Notes: generated from the sequence alone by a model not told the origin. A DNA stretch of 64,000 nt from Parabacteroides sp. TM07-1AC (GCF_003480915.1 NZ_QUKD01000002.1:186001-250000); one strand, 5' to 3'; shown: positions 27,527 to 37,994, counted from the first letter of the stretch. Numbers and translations: made by a program.

Positions 27527-29050
27527 TTAGTGTTTGAAATGACGGACTCCCGTCTTAACCATAGCCAAGCCATGTTCATTACAATAATCAACAGACAGCT
27601 TGTCATTTACAGAACCACCCGGTTGGATAACGGCAGTAATACCTGCCTTATCAGCAATCTCAACACAGTCAGGAAACGGGAAAAATGCATCAGAAGCCAT
27701 AACGGCACCTTTCAGATCAAATTCGAAAGAGTTTGCCTTTTCAATAGCTTGTTTCAAAGAATCTACGCGCGATGTCTGACCGATACCACTGGCACAAAGC
27801 TGTTTGTTCTTTACCAATGTGATAGCGTTCGATTTGCTGTGTTTCACCAGTTTATTAGCGAACAACAGGTCTGCCGTTTCCTGTGCGGAAGGCTTTTTGT
27901 CAGTCATCGGTTCCAGATCTGCAGCAGTCTGGATGCTCAGGTCTTTTTCCTGCATCAATGCACCATTCAATAGTGAGCGGAATTGCATCGGACATGTCTT
28001 TGCTTCCTTACGGATCAGAATGATGCGGTTTTTCTTCTGCATCAGCACTTCCAAAGCGTCTTTTGTATATTCCGGGGCGATGATCACTTCGAAGAAGATC
28101 TTGTTGATCTCTTCTGCTACTTCTTTATCGATCACGCTGTTGGTAATCAGGATACCGCCGAAAGCAGAAACCGGGTCACCGGCCAATGCATCTTTCCATG
28201 CTTCAAGCACAGTCGGACGGGATGCGATACCACATGCGTTATTATGTTTCAGGATAGCGAATGTCAGTTCGTCGAACTCGTCGATCAGGCTGACAGCAGC
28301 ATCGATATCCAGCAAGTTGTTGTAAGAAATTTCCTTACCATGGATCTGATCGAACATATCGTTGAACTTACCATAGTATTTGGCAGCCTGGTGCGGGTTT
28401 TCACCGTAACGCAGGTGCATTGGCTGATCTACAGCAACACGCAGGTGAGAGCCTTCGCGTCCGTCAAAATAATTGAAAATAGCAGAATCATAGCCAGAAG
28501 AAACAGCAAAAGCTTCTTTGGCAAACCATTTACGGTCTTCCAGGGAAGTTTCTGCCCCTTTTTCATTCAGCACTTGCATCAAAGGCTGATACTGTGCTTT
28601 AGATGCTACGATCACTACATCTTTGAAGTTCTTTGCAGCGGCACGGATCAATGAGATACCGCCTATATCTATCTTTTCGATGATTGCCTGTTCTTCAGCT
28701 CCGGAAGCAACTGTTTCCTCAAACGGATACAGGTCTACAATCACGAGGTCAATTTCTGGAATTTCGTATTGAGCGATCTGTTCTCTGTCGCCTTCATTTT
28801 CTCTACGATTAAGAATGCCGCCAAAAACTTTCGGGTGAAGTGTTTTAACACGTCCTCCCAAGATAGAAGGATAACCAGTCAGGTCTTCTACCGCATCGCA
28901 AGGGATGCCTAATGATTCGATAAACGTCTGAGTTCCACCAGTTGACACAAAAGTCACACCTTCATTGTGGAGTTTTTTTAAGATTTCATCCAGTCCCTCT
29001 TTATGAAACACGGAGACCAATGCACGCTTAATACGTTTTGTTGCAGCCAT
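27527..29050 (-). CDS. purH: Bifunctional AICAR transformylase/IMP cyclohydrolase PurH
   Basis: 507 residues. N-terminal IMP cyclohydrolase (MGS-like) domain with 'ALVSVFHKEGLDEI', 'FVSTGGTQTFIESLGIPC' and 'LGGRVKTLHPKVFGGIL'. C-terminal AICAR transformylase domain with 'RYGENPHQAAKYYG', 'LDIDAAVSLIDEF' and 'KHNNACGIA'. Catalyses the last two steps of IMP synthesis. Purine gene at the head of the mre operon; -7 box TACTTTTG at 29083-29090 on the minus strand. Confidence 0.97.
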   Translation of the reverse strand: MAATKRIKRALVSVFHKEGLDEILKKLHNEGVTFVSTGGTQTFIESLGIPCDAVEDLTGYPSILGGRVKTLHPKVFGGILNRRENEGDREQIAQYEIPEIDLVIVDLYPFEETVASGAEEQAIIEKIDIGGISLIRAAAKNFKDVVIVASKAQYQPLMQVLNEKGAETSLEDRKWFAKEAFAVSSGYDSAIFNYFDGREGSHLRVAVDQPMHLRYGENPHQAAKYYGKFNDMFDQIHGKEISYNNLLDIDAAVSLIDEFDELTFAILKHNNACGIASRPTVLEAWKDALAGDPVSAFGGILITNSVIDKEVAEEINKIFFEVIIAPEYTKDALEVLMQKKNRIILIRKEAKTCPMQFRSLLNGALMQEKDLSIQTAADLEPMTDKKPSAQETADLLFANKLVKHSKSNAITLVKNKQLCASGIGQTSRVDSLKQAIEKANSFEFDLKGAVMASDAFFPFPDCVEIADKAGITAVIQPGGSVNDKLSVDYCNEHGLAMVKTGVRHFKH

Positions 29051-29082
29051 CTTTGTTAGGTTTATTTTAATGTTTTAGAGCA

Positions 29083-29090
29083 CAAAAGTA
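29083..29090 (-). promoter_or_regulatory. -7 box (TACTTTTG) of the purH-mre-rodA operon
   Basis: Minus-strand TACTTTTG fits TAnnTTTG, 32 bases before the purH ATG. No PurR-type palindrome was noticed. Confidence 0.6.
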
Positions 29091-29213
29091 GATAATTATT
29101 TTCAATATGTATATGAATGTTGAGAATTAATTTCCCGAGGCAATTCATTAATAAAACTTAGAATCTGTTGAAAACTGTAGGGGCAAATCCCGAAAAAACA
29201 GAAAAAACAACGA

Positions 29214-29253
29214 AAAAGGCTTACACTTTTCAAAAGAGAAATGCAAGCCTTTT
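29214..29253 (-). terminator. Terminator after the propeller lipoprotein gene
   Basis: AAAAGGCTT (29214-29222) pairs with AAGCCTTTT (29245-29253), with an inner CTTTTGAAAAG helix; on the minus strand it is followed by T-rich sequence. Confidence 0.7.
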
Positions 29254-29289
29254 CCAAATCAGATAGTTAATATGTATCTAAACGAATAA

Positions 29290-30462
29290 CTATTCACTAC
29301 TGTTTTTTAGTTTTACCAACATGATCACCGGATTATCCTCTTCGTTTAATCCGTCTGTAACTTCTTTCAATTTGCCTTTCAGTTTACCTTCCCCGTTAGC
29401 TTCCAACAAATCCGCAGTTTCCAGCTGTACCGAAAAAGCAATCTCCTCATTCAATGCACAAGAGGACATATCTTCTTTCCGCTGATCGAAATCAGCATTA
29501 TAAACGATACTGCTGTAGATTTTCTTTTCTTGTTTGTCATATACCAAATCAACTTTGGGCATATCTGTTTCCTTCTCGAAGTCACACTCCTTTTTCACCG
29601 TCTGCATAAAGTAATAACGATCCGTCAGAACACCCGGAAAGAGAAAGACCTCCGGTGTCATCTTTTGTACAGAAGGAGTCCTGACTATGAACGGACGAAT
29701 ATCCCCACCCGGACAATGAGCATAAATAGTATCGGCTGAAGGCTCACTCAAAATCCAATTCCTCTGATAAAAGGATATAAAACTATTACCGGGAACGCTT
29801 GCATAAACCCTATCCGCTACACGTTTCATGATTACCGGCGATATCCTTTTCTCGTACGGAACCTCAATATCCGTCCAGCTTCCATCCTCTTTAGACAGCA
29901 GGAAGAATGTACTCGTAGAAGAGTCGTTCTCCGGAGCATATACATTTTGAGACAGAAAATGAAGATCGTCATAATCGTACAGGTTCGTAACAAGTGCTCC
30001 TTTTTTATAAAAGATCGTTTTTTTATAATTACCTTCCAGATCATACACCTGGATCTTACTTGAAGGGCCATCGTTCACAAATATCTCGTTCTCCTCTTTA
30101 TTTAAGTGAACATTAAAAGGAAGTATATATTCCTCCGGTCCTTGTCCCCTGCGATTGATCTTCTTCAATCCTTTGCCGGTCGAGCGGTCGAAAATCAATA
30201 TTTCTCCCTGACGCATATTTGTCAATATCAGGATATTTTTCCCAACATCCGCCACCTTGCCTTTACTTATAAACTCATCCGTCGTCTCCAATGGAATATA
30301 CTCTACATCCATAAAATCCTGAAGTGTCAAATTCTTCTTCGGATAGTTTGCCGTGACATCCACTGCGATAAGATTATCAGTCCCAGGTTTGTTGCCTTCA
30401 CATCCCATCAATACCAATAGGACAACATAGACAAATGCTCTATTCAACAAAAAGTTTTTCAT
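29290..30462 (-). CDS. 6-bladed beta-propeller lipoprotein
   Basis: 390 residues from ATG 30462. A signal peptide ends in the lipobox 'VLMGC', so the protein is a lipoprotein, probably surface or periplasmic. After a linker, 'FMDVEYIPLETTDEFISKGKVADVGKNILILT', 'ILIFDRSTGKGLKKINRRGQGPEEYILP' and 'IQVYDLEGNYKKTI' are the hallmark of the Bacteroidetes 6-bladed propeller (BF3164-like) family. Ligand unknown. It follows the TPR/HTH regulator gene on the same strand, after 129 bases with its own promoter and a TGTCA direct repeat, so it is a candidate target of that regulator. An in-frame start at 30507 would precede the promoter. Confidence 0.82.
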   Translation of the reverse strand: MKNFLLNRAFVYVVLLVLMGCEGNKPGTDNLIAVDVTANYPKKNLTLQDFMDVEYIPLETTDEFISKGKVADVGKNILILTNMRQGEILIFDRSTGKGLKKINRRGQGPEEYILPFNVHLNKEENEIFVNDGPSSKIQVYDLEGNYKKTIFYKKGALVTNLYDYDDLHFLSQNVYAPENDSSTSTFFLLSKEDGSWTDIEVPYEKRISPVIMKRVADRVYASVPGNSFISFYQRNWILSEPSADTIYAHCPGGDIRPFIVRTPSVQKMTPEVFLFPGVLTDRYYFMQTVKKECDFEKETDMPKVDLVYDKQEKKIYSSIVYNADFDQRKEDMSSCALNEEIAFSVQLETADLLEANGEGKLKGKLKEVTDGLNEEDNPVIMLVKLKNSSE

Positions 30463-30489
30463 GATAATAACTTTTAAATTACGTTTACA

Positions 30490-30521
30490 CAAAAATAGTC
30501 CCCCCAAAAAACCTCTCCAAA
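30490..30521 (-). promoter_or_regulatory. Promoter of the propeller lipoprotein gene
   Basis: On the minus strand TTTG (30518-30521) and TATTTTTG (30490-30497) are 20 bases apart, a near-consensus Bacteroidetes promoter. Confidence 0.7.
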
Positions 30522-30528
30522 AGTTTCA

Positions 30529-30545
30529 TGTCACAAATATGTCAC
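30529..30545. promoter_or_regulatory. Candidate operator: TGTCAC direct repeat, 11-bp period
   Basis: On the plus strand TGTCAC occurs at 30529-30534 and again at 30540-30545, exactly one helical turn apart, 31 bases upstream of the -7 box. A similar repeat lies at 55388-55404 after the paralogous regulator gene. Binding by the TPR/HTH protein is inference. Confidence 0.45.
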
Positions 30546-30591
30546 ATTTATCAAACAGCTAATAAACAACACATTAAAACCGTATCTATTC

Positions 30592-32265
30592 TTAAAAATC
30601 TTTTACAAATTCATCAAAATCCTGTGCTGTTCCTTTTTGGTTAGTCAATTTTTCATATAAACGTTTACGCTTATTAGATATCGCCTGGCTGTTTACCGAT
30701 AATAACGAAGCTATACGTCCCACCGGAATATCTAATCTGGTCAAACAACATACAACCAAATCCAACTCTGAGATCCGAGGATATAACATTCTTATTTTAC
30801 TGGTAAAATCTCTGTACAAGACATGGTCTATAGCCTTAACCACCTCCGGCCATTGTGTCTCGTCTAACTTTTTCCATTTTGTACATAATCCCAGATATAA
30901 GTCTGAAGTGAAGAATGTTTCCTGTGCCAACTTCCTTTCATTCTGTAGCGTGTTTGTTTCTATTCTTTTTTGTTCCGCAGCTATTTGTTGTTCCAGTTTG
31001 GCGATAGTGACATTTCGCTCTTTCAGATATTCCTGGCTTTCTTTATATTTCTGTTCCTGAAAACGCAGAAACTGATCCAGCTGTTCTTCTTTTTGCTTCT
31101 TTTTCTTAAACAAACAGAAAGCAACACACACCGCTACCAGTAATAAAAAAGAACCTCCTGCCAAAAACCTGTACAAATAAACCGTTTTACGATCTGCTTC
31201 CAGCTTGTAATTCTCTTTTTCTCTTTCAACCATCCGATAATTATACAAACTTTCCACCCGAGCCAACATCTCCTCATGAAGCTGTTTATCAAGTGAATCC
31301 CGCAGTATTTCAAACTGTCCGTAAACAGTCATATAACCCTGAAAGTTATTTCTGGACTTCTCAAAGAGTGACAAATTACGATATGTACCACACAGGGTAC
31401 GCAGGTCAGTACTTTTCCTGGCAAACGATAGATAATGGTAAGCGGAGTCCATTTTCCCTATTTTAAAATACAAATCTCCTAAAGTCAGGCTAACCCGGCA
31501 GGAATCTTCCCTAGTCTTTGTTTTTGAATAAGCATTCCAAGCAACAGACAAGCCTCTTTCATAATCTCCCACTCGGTTATACGCATCAGCCAATTCATTC
31601 GACATATTCAATTTATACAAATCGGAAGTATGCAACAAAGCTATCGAATAATAAATAACTGCACTATCCAGCTTATTTTCGCACACATAAATACGAGCAA
31701 TATTCCGGAGAGTCACTGACACACTGACTGTATCTTCATCCATCATAAAATAATCAACCGCCTTTTTCTGATAATTCAAGGCCGGCTGATACAGTTTTTG
31801 AAGAGTATATAAAGAGCCTAAATTAGCACACAACTCTCCCGACAAAGCAGGGGCATCCAAAGTCTTTCCCAAATCATAAGCTTTCAAATAAAAAGCTTGG
31901 GCTTGAGGAGCGTCATTCAAGTCCTGCAACACCCTGCCACAATAATAGTATGCCTGCATCTTCCGTTCTCCCCAATCGGTCTTTTCATAATATCTGACAG
32001 CTATTTGTATCAAAGAATCGGATGTATGTTTTATCTGTTTTTTCTCCTGTGCTGCCGTATATAAGAAACACCAAAGGGCCTGTTCCTTACGTGACAGTCT
32101 TTCCGGATGTTTTATGCTGTCTAAAAGACATAAAGCACTATCCGGCTTTACAGGCATATAGCTCTCGGCCTCGCTCAACAGGGAAGTAATCTCGTTTTTC
32201 TCGTTACAGGCTGCCAGTAAGAGAAAAAACAAAAGGCTTAACAGCTGCTTTAATAGTTTGATCAT
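30592..32265 (-). CDS. Membrane-anchored TPR protein with C-terminal HTH (putative one-component regulator)
   Basis: 557 residues from ATG 32265. N-terminal hydrophobic stretch with lipobox 'LLAAC' (Cys20), then TPR-type helical repeats to about residue 350 ('YYYCGRVLQDLNDAPQAQAFYLKAYDLG', 'NLGSLYTLQKLYQPALNYQKKAVDYF'). A transmembrane helix at about 364-386 is followed by basic residues KKKKQK, a coiled coil (about 390-455) and a C-terminal LuxR-like helix-turn-helix ('ISELDLVVCCLTRLDIPVGRIASLLSV', 'ISNKRKRLYEKL', about 489-540). The layout places the TPR sensor in the periplasm and the HTH in the cytoplasm. A same-architecture paralog is at 53657-55375; both end in a FD.F..DF motif. The inducer is unknown. 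Confidence 0.78.
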   Translation of the reverse strand: MIKLLKQLLSLLFFLLLAACNEKNEITSLLSEAESYMPVKPDSALCLLDSIKHPERLSRKEQALWCFLYTAAQEKKQIKHTSDSLIQIAVRYYEKTDWGERKMQAYYYCGRVLQDLNDAPQAQAFYLKAYDLGKTLDAPALSGELCANLGSLYTLQKLYQPALNYQKKAVDYFMMDEDTVSVSVTLRNIARIYVCENKLDSAVIYYSIALLHTSDLYKLNMSNELADAYNRVGDYERGLSVAWNAYSKTKTREDSCRVSLTLGDLYFKIGKMDSAYHYLSFARKSTDLRTLCGTYRNLSLFEKSRNNFQGYMTVYGQFEILRDSLDKQLHEEMLARVESLYNYRMVEREKENYKLEADRKTVYLYRFLAGGSFLLLVAVCVAFCLFKKKKQKEEQLDQFLRFQEQKYKESQEYLKERNVTIAKLEQQIAAEQKRIETNTLQNERKLAQETFFTSDLYLGLCTKWKKLDETQWPEVVKAIDHVLYRDFTSKIRMLYPRISELDLVVCCLTRLDIPVGRIASLLSVNSQAISNKRKRLYEKLTNQKGTAQDFDEFVKDF

Positions 32266-32327
32266 ATAAGTTCCATTCATTAACAATACTAAGATAAGAT
32301 TTTGTACGATATTTTAATGCGATTACT

Positions 32328-32367
32328 CCGATTAAACCGATTCATGCTGGCACAAAACGTCTGCTTT
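32328..32367 (+). repeat. 40-bp direct repeat, copy 1
   Basis: It shares 35 of 40 bases with 32690-32729 in the same orientation; the common core is GCTGGCACA.AACGTCTG. Copy 1 lies just upstream of the TPR/HTH gene. The interval 32266-32774 (509 bases) holds no convincing gene: only these repeats, palindromes and a promoter. Confidence 0.8.
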
Positions 32368-32507
32368 ACATTATCCAACGCACGTTCAATGTTTGTTGAT
32401 ATCACTTGTTTAATATAAAAACAACTAATCAGTAAGACCCCATAAATATAAGGCTTTTCCGAATAAATCATATTAGTAAGAATCATTTTTCTTTTCGTCC
32501 ATTTTTG

Positions 32508-32558
32508 CGTTTGATACATATCAAACGAATAAAACACATATATGCTTTATTCGTTTGA
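32508..32558. repeat. Overlapping, mutually exclusive palindromes
   Basis: CGTTTGATA (32508-32516) pairs with TATCAAACG (32519-32527). The same TCAAACG, extended to TCAAACGAATAAA (32521-32533), also pairs perfectly with TTTATTCGTTTGA (32546-32558). Only one hairpin can form at a time. Confidence 0.75.
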
Positions 32559-32627
32559 CAATTGTGTTTCTTTCGTTTAATGATAATGAAATGAAGGAAA
32601 GATAGTATACTTACAGCGCGATATGAA

Positions 32628-32656
32628 CACTATAGTATTAGCATTGTACTATAGTG
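32628..32656. repeat. Inverted repeat of two ACTATAGT palindromes
   Basis: CACTATAGTA (32628-32637) and TACTATAGTG (32647-32656) are perfect inverted copies; each contains the 8-bp palindrome ACTATAGT, with centres 19 bp apart. They lie about 80 bases upstream of the ABC-F -7 box. Confidence 0.7.
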
Positions 32657-32689
32657 CTATTTTAAAGACACAATATTTTGAAGTAAATG

Positions 32690-32729
32690 CCGATTAAAAC
32701 GATTCCGGCTGGCACAGAACGTCTGTTTT
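32690..32729 (+). repeat. 40-bp direct repeat, copy 2
   Basis: Diverged copy of 32328-32367 (five mismatches), placed directly before the ABC-F -7 box. Confidence 0.8.
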
Positions 32730-32732
32730 TAG

Positions 32733-34388
<1,656 letters not shown>

Positions 34389-34393
34389 TTATA

Positions 34394-34426
34394 AAGGGCG
34401 GCTGTAACAGTCGCCCTTCTTTATTT
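34394..34426 (+). terminator. Intrinsic terminator after the ABC-F gene
   Basis: AAGGGCGGCTG (34394-34404) pairs with CAGTCGCCCTT (34408-34418; one G-U), followed by CTTTATTTT. Confidence 0.85.
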
Positions 34427-34452
34427 TATACTACACCCAAATAGACAGAGTG

Positions 34453-36294
34453 ATGAAAAAACGGTTATTATTTATTCTGACAGTATTTTTTTGCTGGCTT
34501 CCGATCCTTGCAATTCAAAAGCCGGTCTTCATTTTATATCACCACGCCTTAGCGAACGGGTGTTCGCTAACCGATTACCTTAAGGTAATCACACATGGTT
34601 TATTGCTTGACTGTACGGTTTCGGGATATCTGACTGCTATTCCTCTACTTTGTATATTGATCTCCATCTGGTTGCCGGGAGCATTCTATCAGAAATTTCT
34701 GAAAGGATATTTTGGGGTTGCAGCACTTCTGATCGCAGCGATCTTTGCTGTCGACGTGGCGCTTTACGGATATTGGGGCTTCCGGCTGGATGCCACATTA
34801 TTCTTCTACCTGCAATCTCCGGCTGATGCGATGGCAAGCGTTCCTGTCGGAACCTTCTTTCTGCAGTTTCTGCTATTCCTTATATATGCATATGGAATAT
34901 TTTGGATATTCAAACGGTTTATTATTCCGCTATTCCCTGCAATCCCTGTCCGCAGCAGATTAGGAGGAACAATGATCGTTCTCCTGTTGGGAGGCATACT
35001 ATTCATCCCGATCCGGGGAGGTGTAACGACTTCTACCGCCAATGTCGGCATGGTTTATTTCAGTAAGAATCAATTCCTGAACCATTCAGCAATCAATCCG
35101 GCTTTCAGCTTGCTTGCGTCATTGAGCAAACAGCAGGATTTTGCAGCCCAGTTCAATTTCTTTCCCGAAGAAGAGAGACAGGAACGATATACAGCCTTAA
35201 CGCAAACCAACGACACATTGCCCGGAAATGCAGAAAAGCGATCTTTACTGACAACCGATCGCCCCAATATCCTGATTATTCTGATGGAAAGTTTTACAGC
35301 AAATGCTATCGAAGCAGTAGGCGGTGAACCCGGAATCACTCCCAACCTCAACAAACTAAGCCAGGAAGGAATCACTTTCACGAATATGTATGCCAATTCT
35401 TTCCGTACCGACCGGGGAATAGTATCCGTACTGAATGGCTATTTGGCACAACCGACCACTTCTATCATGAAGTATCCCGCCAAAAGCCAGACACTCCCGT
35501 CCATTGCCAAAAGCCTGGGTGAACAGGGATATACAGCCGATATGCTTTATGGCGGAGATATCAACTTCACCAATATGCAAAGTTATTTCTTCAGCTCCGG
35601 GTACAGCCAAATAACTGCCGACCGTGATTTCCCGCTTTCCAGCAGGTTAAGCAAATGGGGAGCCAATGACAATATAACCTTTACCCACCTGTACGAATCG
35701 ATCCGGGAAAGAGACGAAAAGACACCGTGGCTCAGTACCTTCCTGACATTGAGCAGCCACGAACCATTCGAAGTGCCCTACCATCACCTGGAAGACCCGT
35801 ATCTCAACTCGATGGCTTTCACCGATAGCTGTATCGGCAGTTTCATCGGCCAGCTAAAGGAATTACCCGTCTGGAAAAACACCTTGGTCGTATTGGTTTC
35901 CGACCACGGCTACCGTTATCCTGCATCGTTAACGGACTATGAACCCCGACGCTTCCATATCCCGATGATCTGGCTGGGTGGTGCAATCAAAGAACCTGCA
36001 ATCATCGACACATATGCCAATCAGACAGACCTGGCAGCGACATTGCTAAGCCAACTGAACTTACCTCACGATTCCTTCACATTCAGCCGCGACATACTGG
36101 CTCCCGGATATCCGGAATATGCATTCTATACATTCCCGAACGGGTTCGGATTCATCGACAGCACAGGTATCTCCGTATATGACAACGAGAGTAACAAACC
36201 ACTGATCGAAAGCCCGGCAGAGAACAGCAACGAACGCCTGAACAAAGGAAAAGTTCTGCTACAAACACTATACGACGACCTGGGTAACCGGTAA
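34453..36294 (+). CDS. LtaS-like phosphoglycerol transferase family membrane protein
   Basis: 613 residues from ATG 34453 (a GTG precedes it by one codon). Five N-terminal membrane helices (within 1-190) are followed by an extracytoplasmic sulfatase/alkaline-phosphatase-fold domain. 'RPNILIILMESFTANAI' holds a metal-binding Glu; 'SFRTDRGIVSVLNGY' supplies the catalytic Thr equivalent; 'VVLVSDHGYRYP' holds further metal ligands. LtaS/MdoB enzymes move phosphoglycerol from phosphatidylglycerol onto acceptors. This organism has no lipoteichoic acid, so a glycan or a sphingolipid (phosphoglycerol dihydroceramide) acceptor is conceivable; that is inference. Monocistronic. Confidence 0.85.
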   Translation: MKKRLLFILTVFFCWLPILAIQKPVFILYHHALANGCSLTDYLKVITHGLLLDCTVSGYLTAIPLLCILISIWLPGAFYQKFLKGYFGVAALLIAAIFAVDVALYGYWGFRLDATLFFYLQSPADAMASVPVGTFFLQFLLFLIYAYGIFWIFKRFIIPLFPAIPVRSRLGGTMIVLLLGGILFIPIRGGVTTSTANVGMVYFSKNQFLNHSAINPAFSLLASLSKQQDFAAQFNFFPEEERQERYTALTQTNDTLPGNAEKRSLLTTDRPNILIILMESFTANAIEAVGGEPGITPNLNKLSQEGITFTNMYANSFRTDRGIVSVLNGYLAQPTTSIMKYPAKSQTLPSIAKSLGEQGYTADMLYGGDINFTNMQSYFFSSGYSQITADRDFPLSSRLSKWGANDNITFTHLYESIRERDEKTPWLSTFLTLSSHEPFEVPYHHLEDPYLNSMAFTDSCIGSFIGQLKELPVWKNTLVVLVSDHGYRYPASLTDYEPRRFHIPMIWLGGAIKEPAIIDTYANQTDLAATLLSQLNLPHDSFTFSRDILAPGYPEYAFYTFPNGFGFIDSTGISVYDNESNKPLIESPAENSNERLNKGKVLLQTLYDDLGNR

Positions 36295-36309
36295 CCTAAA
36301 CAGGCAGAA

Positions 36310-36347
36310 ATAAAAAAAGGCAGATCTTCCGATCTGCCTTTTTTTAT
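36310..36347. terminator. Bidirectional terminator between the LtaS-like gene and rny
   Basis: AAAAAAAGGCAGATC (36312-36326) and GATCTGCCTTTTTTT (36331-36345) pair perfectly with a 4-base loop; A and T tracts serve both converging genes. Confidence 0.92.
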
Positions 36348-36376
36348 TGAATTATAATTTACTTAATTATATACGC

Positions 36377-37915
36377 TTATTTCGCATAACTTACAGCACG
36401 TGTTTCACGGATAACCGTGATCTTCACCTGACCCGGATAAGTCATTTCGTCCTGGATCTTCTTTGCTATTTCGTTTGACAGATTTTCCGTATCCTTATCG
36501 TCGATCTTATCCGCTCCTACGATTACGCGAAGCTCACGACCAGCCTGGATAGCATAAGTCTTCACAACACCCGGATAAGACAGCGCCAATTGTTCCAGAT
36601 CATTCAAACGTTTGATATAAGCCTCTACGATCTCACGACGGGCACCCGGACGAGCACCGGAGATGGCATCACATACCTGAACGATCGGAGCCAACAGCGT
36701 CTGCATCTCGATCTCATCGTGGTGAGCACCTACCGCATTGCAAATATCCGGTTTTTCCTTATATTTCTCGCAAAGCTTCATACCCAGGATTGCGTGCGGC
36801 AATTCCGGTTCGTCATCAGGCACTTTACCTATATCATGTAACAGACCTGCACGTTTTGCTTTCTTTGGGTTCAGTCCCAGCTCAGAAGCCATCACAGCAC
36901 AAAGGTTGGCTGTTTCACGGGCATGCTGCAACAGGTTCTGACCATAAGAAGAACGATATTTCATCTTACCGATCATACGGATCAGTTCAGGATGCAATCC
37001 ATGAACCCCCAGGTCGATCACGGTACGTTTACCAGTTTCAACCACTTCGTCTTCCACCTGCTTTTTCACTTTAGTCACCACTTCCTCGATACGTGCCGGG
37101 TGAATACGTCCGTCCTGTACCAACTGGTGCAATGCCAGACGGGCTATTTCACGACGGACAGGATCGAATCCGGAAAGCACGATTGCTTCAGGAGTATCGT
37201 CCACCACGATCTCAATACCGGTAGCAGCTTCCAGTGCGCGGATGTTACGACCTTCACGACCGATGATACGGCCTTTGATCTCGTCCGATTCGATATGGAA
37301 TACAGTGATTGAGTTTTCAATCGCCGTTTCAGTCGCGACACGCTGGATAGACTGGATAACGATCTTCTTCGCTTCTTTATTAGCCGTCATCTTTGCTTCT
37401 TCCATGATCTCATTGATATAAGAAGTAGCTTCCGATTTGGCTTCGTCTTTCAACGATTCGATCAAACGTTCTTTTGCTTCGTCGGCAGAAAGACCGGAAA
37501 GAGCTTCCAACTGTTCGATCTCTCTCTGATGAAGTTTTTCCAGATCCTGCTTTTTACGATCTACCAGTTCCAGCTGGTTAGCCAGATTCTCCTTTACCGC
37601 ATCTATTTCGCAGTTTTTACGCTGCAAATCTTCCTGACGCTGGTTTAATGTCAGTTCACGTTGTTTCAACTTACCTTCGGCAGACTGAATCTTTGCATTC
37701 CTTGCCGATACTTGTTTCTCCAAATCCGCTTTCAGGTGAAGGAATTTCTCCTTTACTTCCAGCAATTTGTTTTTCTTGATCACTTCTGCTTCCTTCTCAG
37801 CTTCCCTCAGCACGGAATCGTACCTCGACTTCAGAAGAAAACGCATGCTCAACCATGTCAACAACCCTCCTATCAGGAGAGCCACAATTGATGATATGAT
37901 TATATACACAGCCAT
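36377..37915 (-). CDS. rny: Ribonuclease Y
   Basis: 512 residues. N-terminal membrane anchor (about 3-24, '[20 protein letters not shown]'), a long charged coiled coil (about 30-200), a KH RNA-binding domain ('[43 protein letters not shown]') and an HD domain ('AGLLHDIGK', 'AIVGAHHDE'-like '[11 protein letters not shown]'). Endoribonuclease that initiates mRNA decay. The RicT homolog at 19.8 kb belongs to the family that modulates RNase Y in Bacillus. A hairpin terminator separates it from zapA upstream. Confidence 0.96.
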   Translation of the reverse strand: MAVYIIISSIVALLIGGLLTWLSMRFLLKSRYDSVLREAEKEAEVIKKNKLLEVKEKFLHLKADLEKQVSARNAKIQSAEGKLKQRELTLNQRQEDLQRKNCEIDAVKENLANQLELVDRKKQDLEKLHQREIEQLEALSGLSADEAKERLIESLKDEAKSEATSYINEIMEEAKMTANKEAKKIVIQSIQRVATETAIENSITVFHIESDEIKGRIIGREGRNIRALEAATGIEIVVDDTPEAIVLSGFDPVRREIARLALHQLVQDGRIHPARIEEVVTKVKKQVEDEVVETGKRTVIDLGVHGLHPELIRMIGKMKYRSSYGQNLLQHARETANLCAVMASELGLNPKKAKRAGLLHDIGKVPDDEPELPHAILGMKLCEKYKEKPDICNAVGAHHDEIEMQTLLAPIVQVCDAISGARPGARREIVEAYIKRLNDLEQLALSYPGVVKTYAIQAGRELRVIVGADKIDDKDTENLSNEIAKKIQDEMTYPGQVKITVIRETRAVSYAK

Positions 37916-37951
37916 TTTACTTATAGTTTAAATTCATTTATATATAAAAAC

Positions 37952-37994
37952 AAAAAAAGCACTACAATACACGATTCACCGTGCAGAGCAGTGC
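37952..37994 (-). terminator. Hairpin with T7 tract between zapA and rny
   Basis: On the minus strand an outer helix GCACT/AGTGC and an inner helix CACG/CGTG, separated by a symmetric 6x6 internal loop, are followed by seven T residues. It could end most zapA transcripts or attenuate read-through into rny. Confidence 0.55.

Noticed and set aside
29177..29192. GTAGGGGCAAATCCC as another copy of the bioF/bioG element
   Set aside because: Only about 10 bases match the element and no second arm was found; it may be a decayed remnant.
32289..32537. 82-codon minus-strand frame before the TPR/HTH gene
   Set aside because: It overlaps the repeat copy and the palindromes, has no family resemblance and an odd composition. 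A small peptide cannot be excluded but is not supported.
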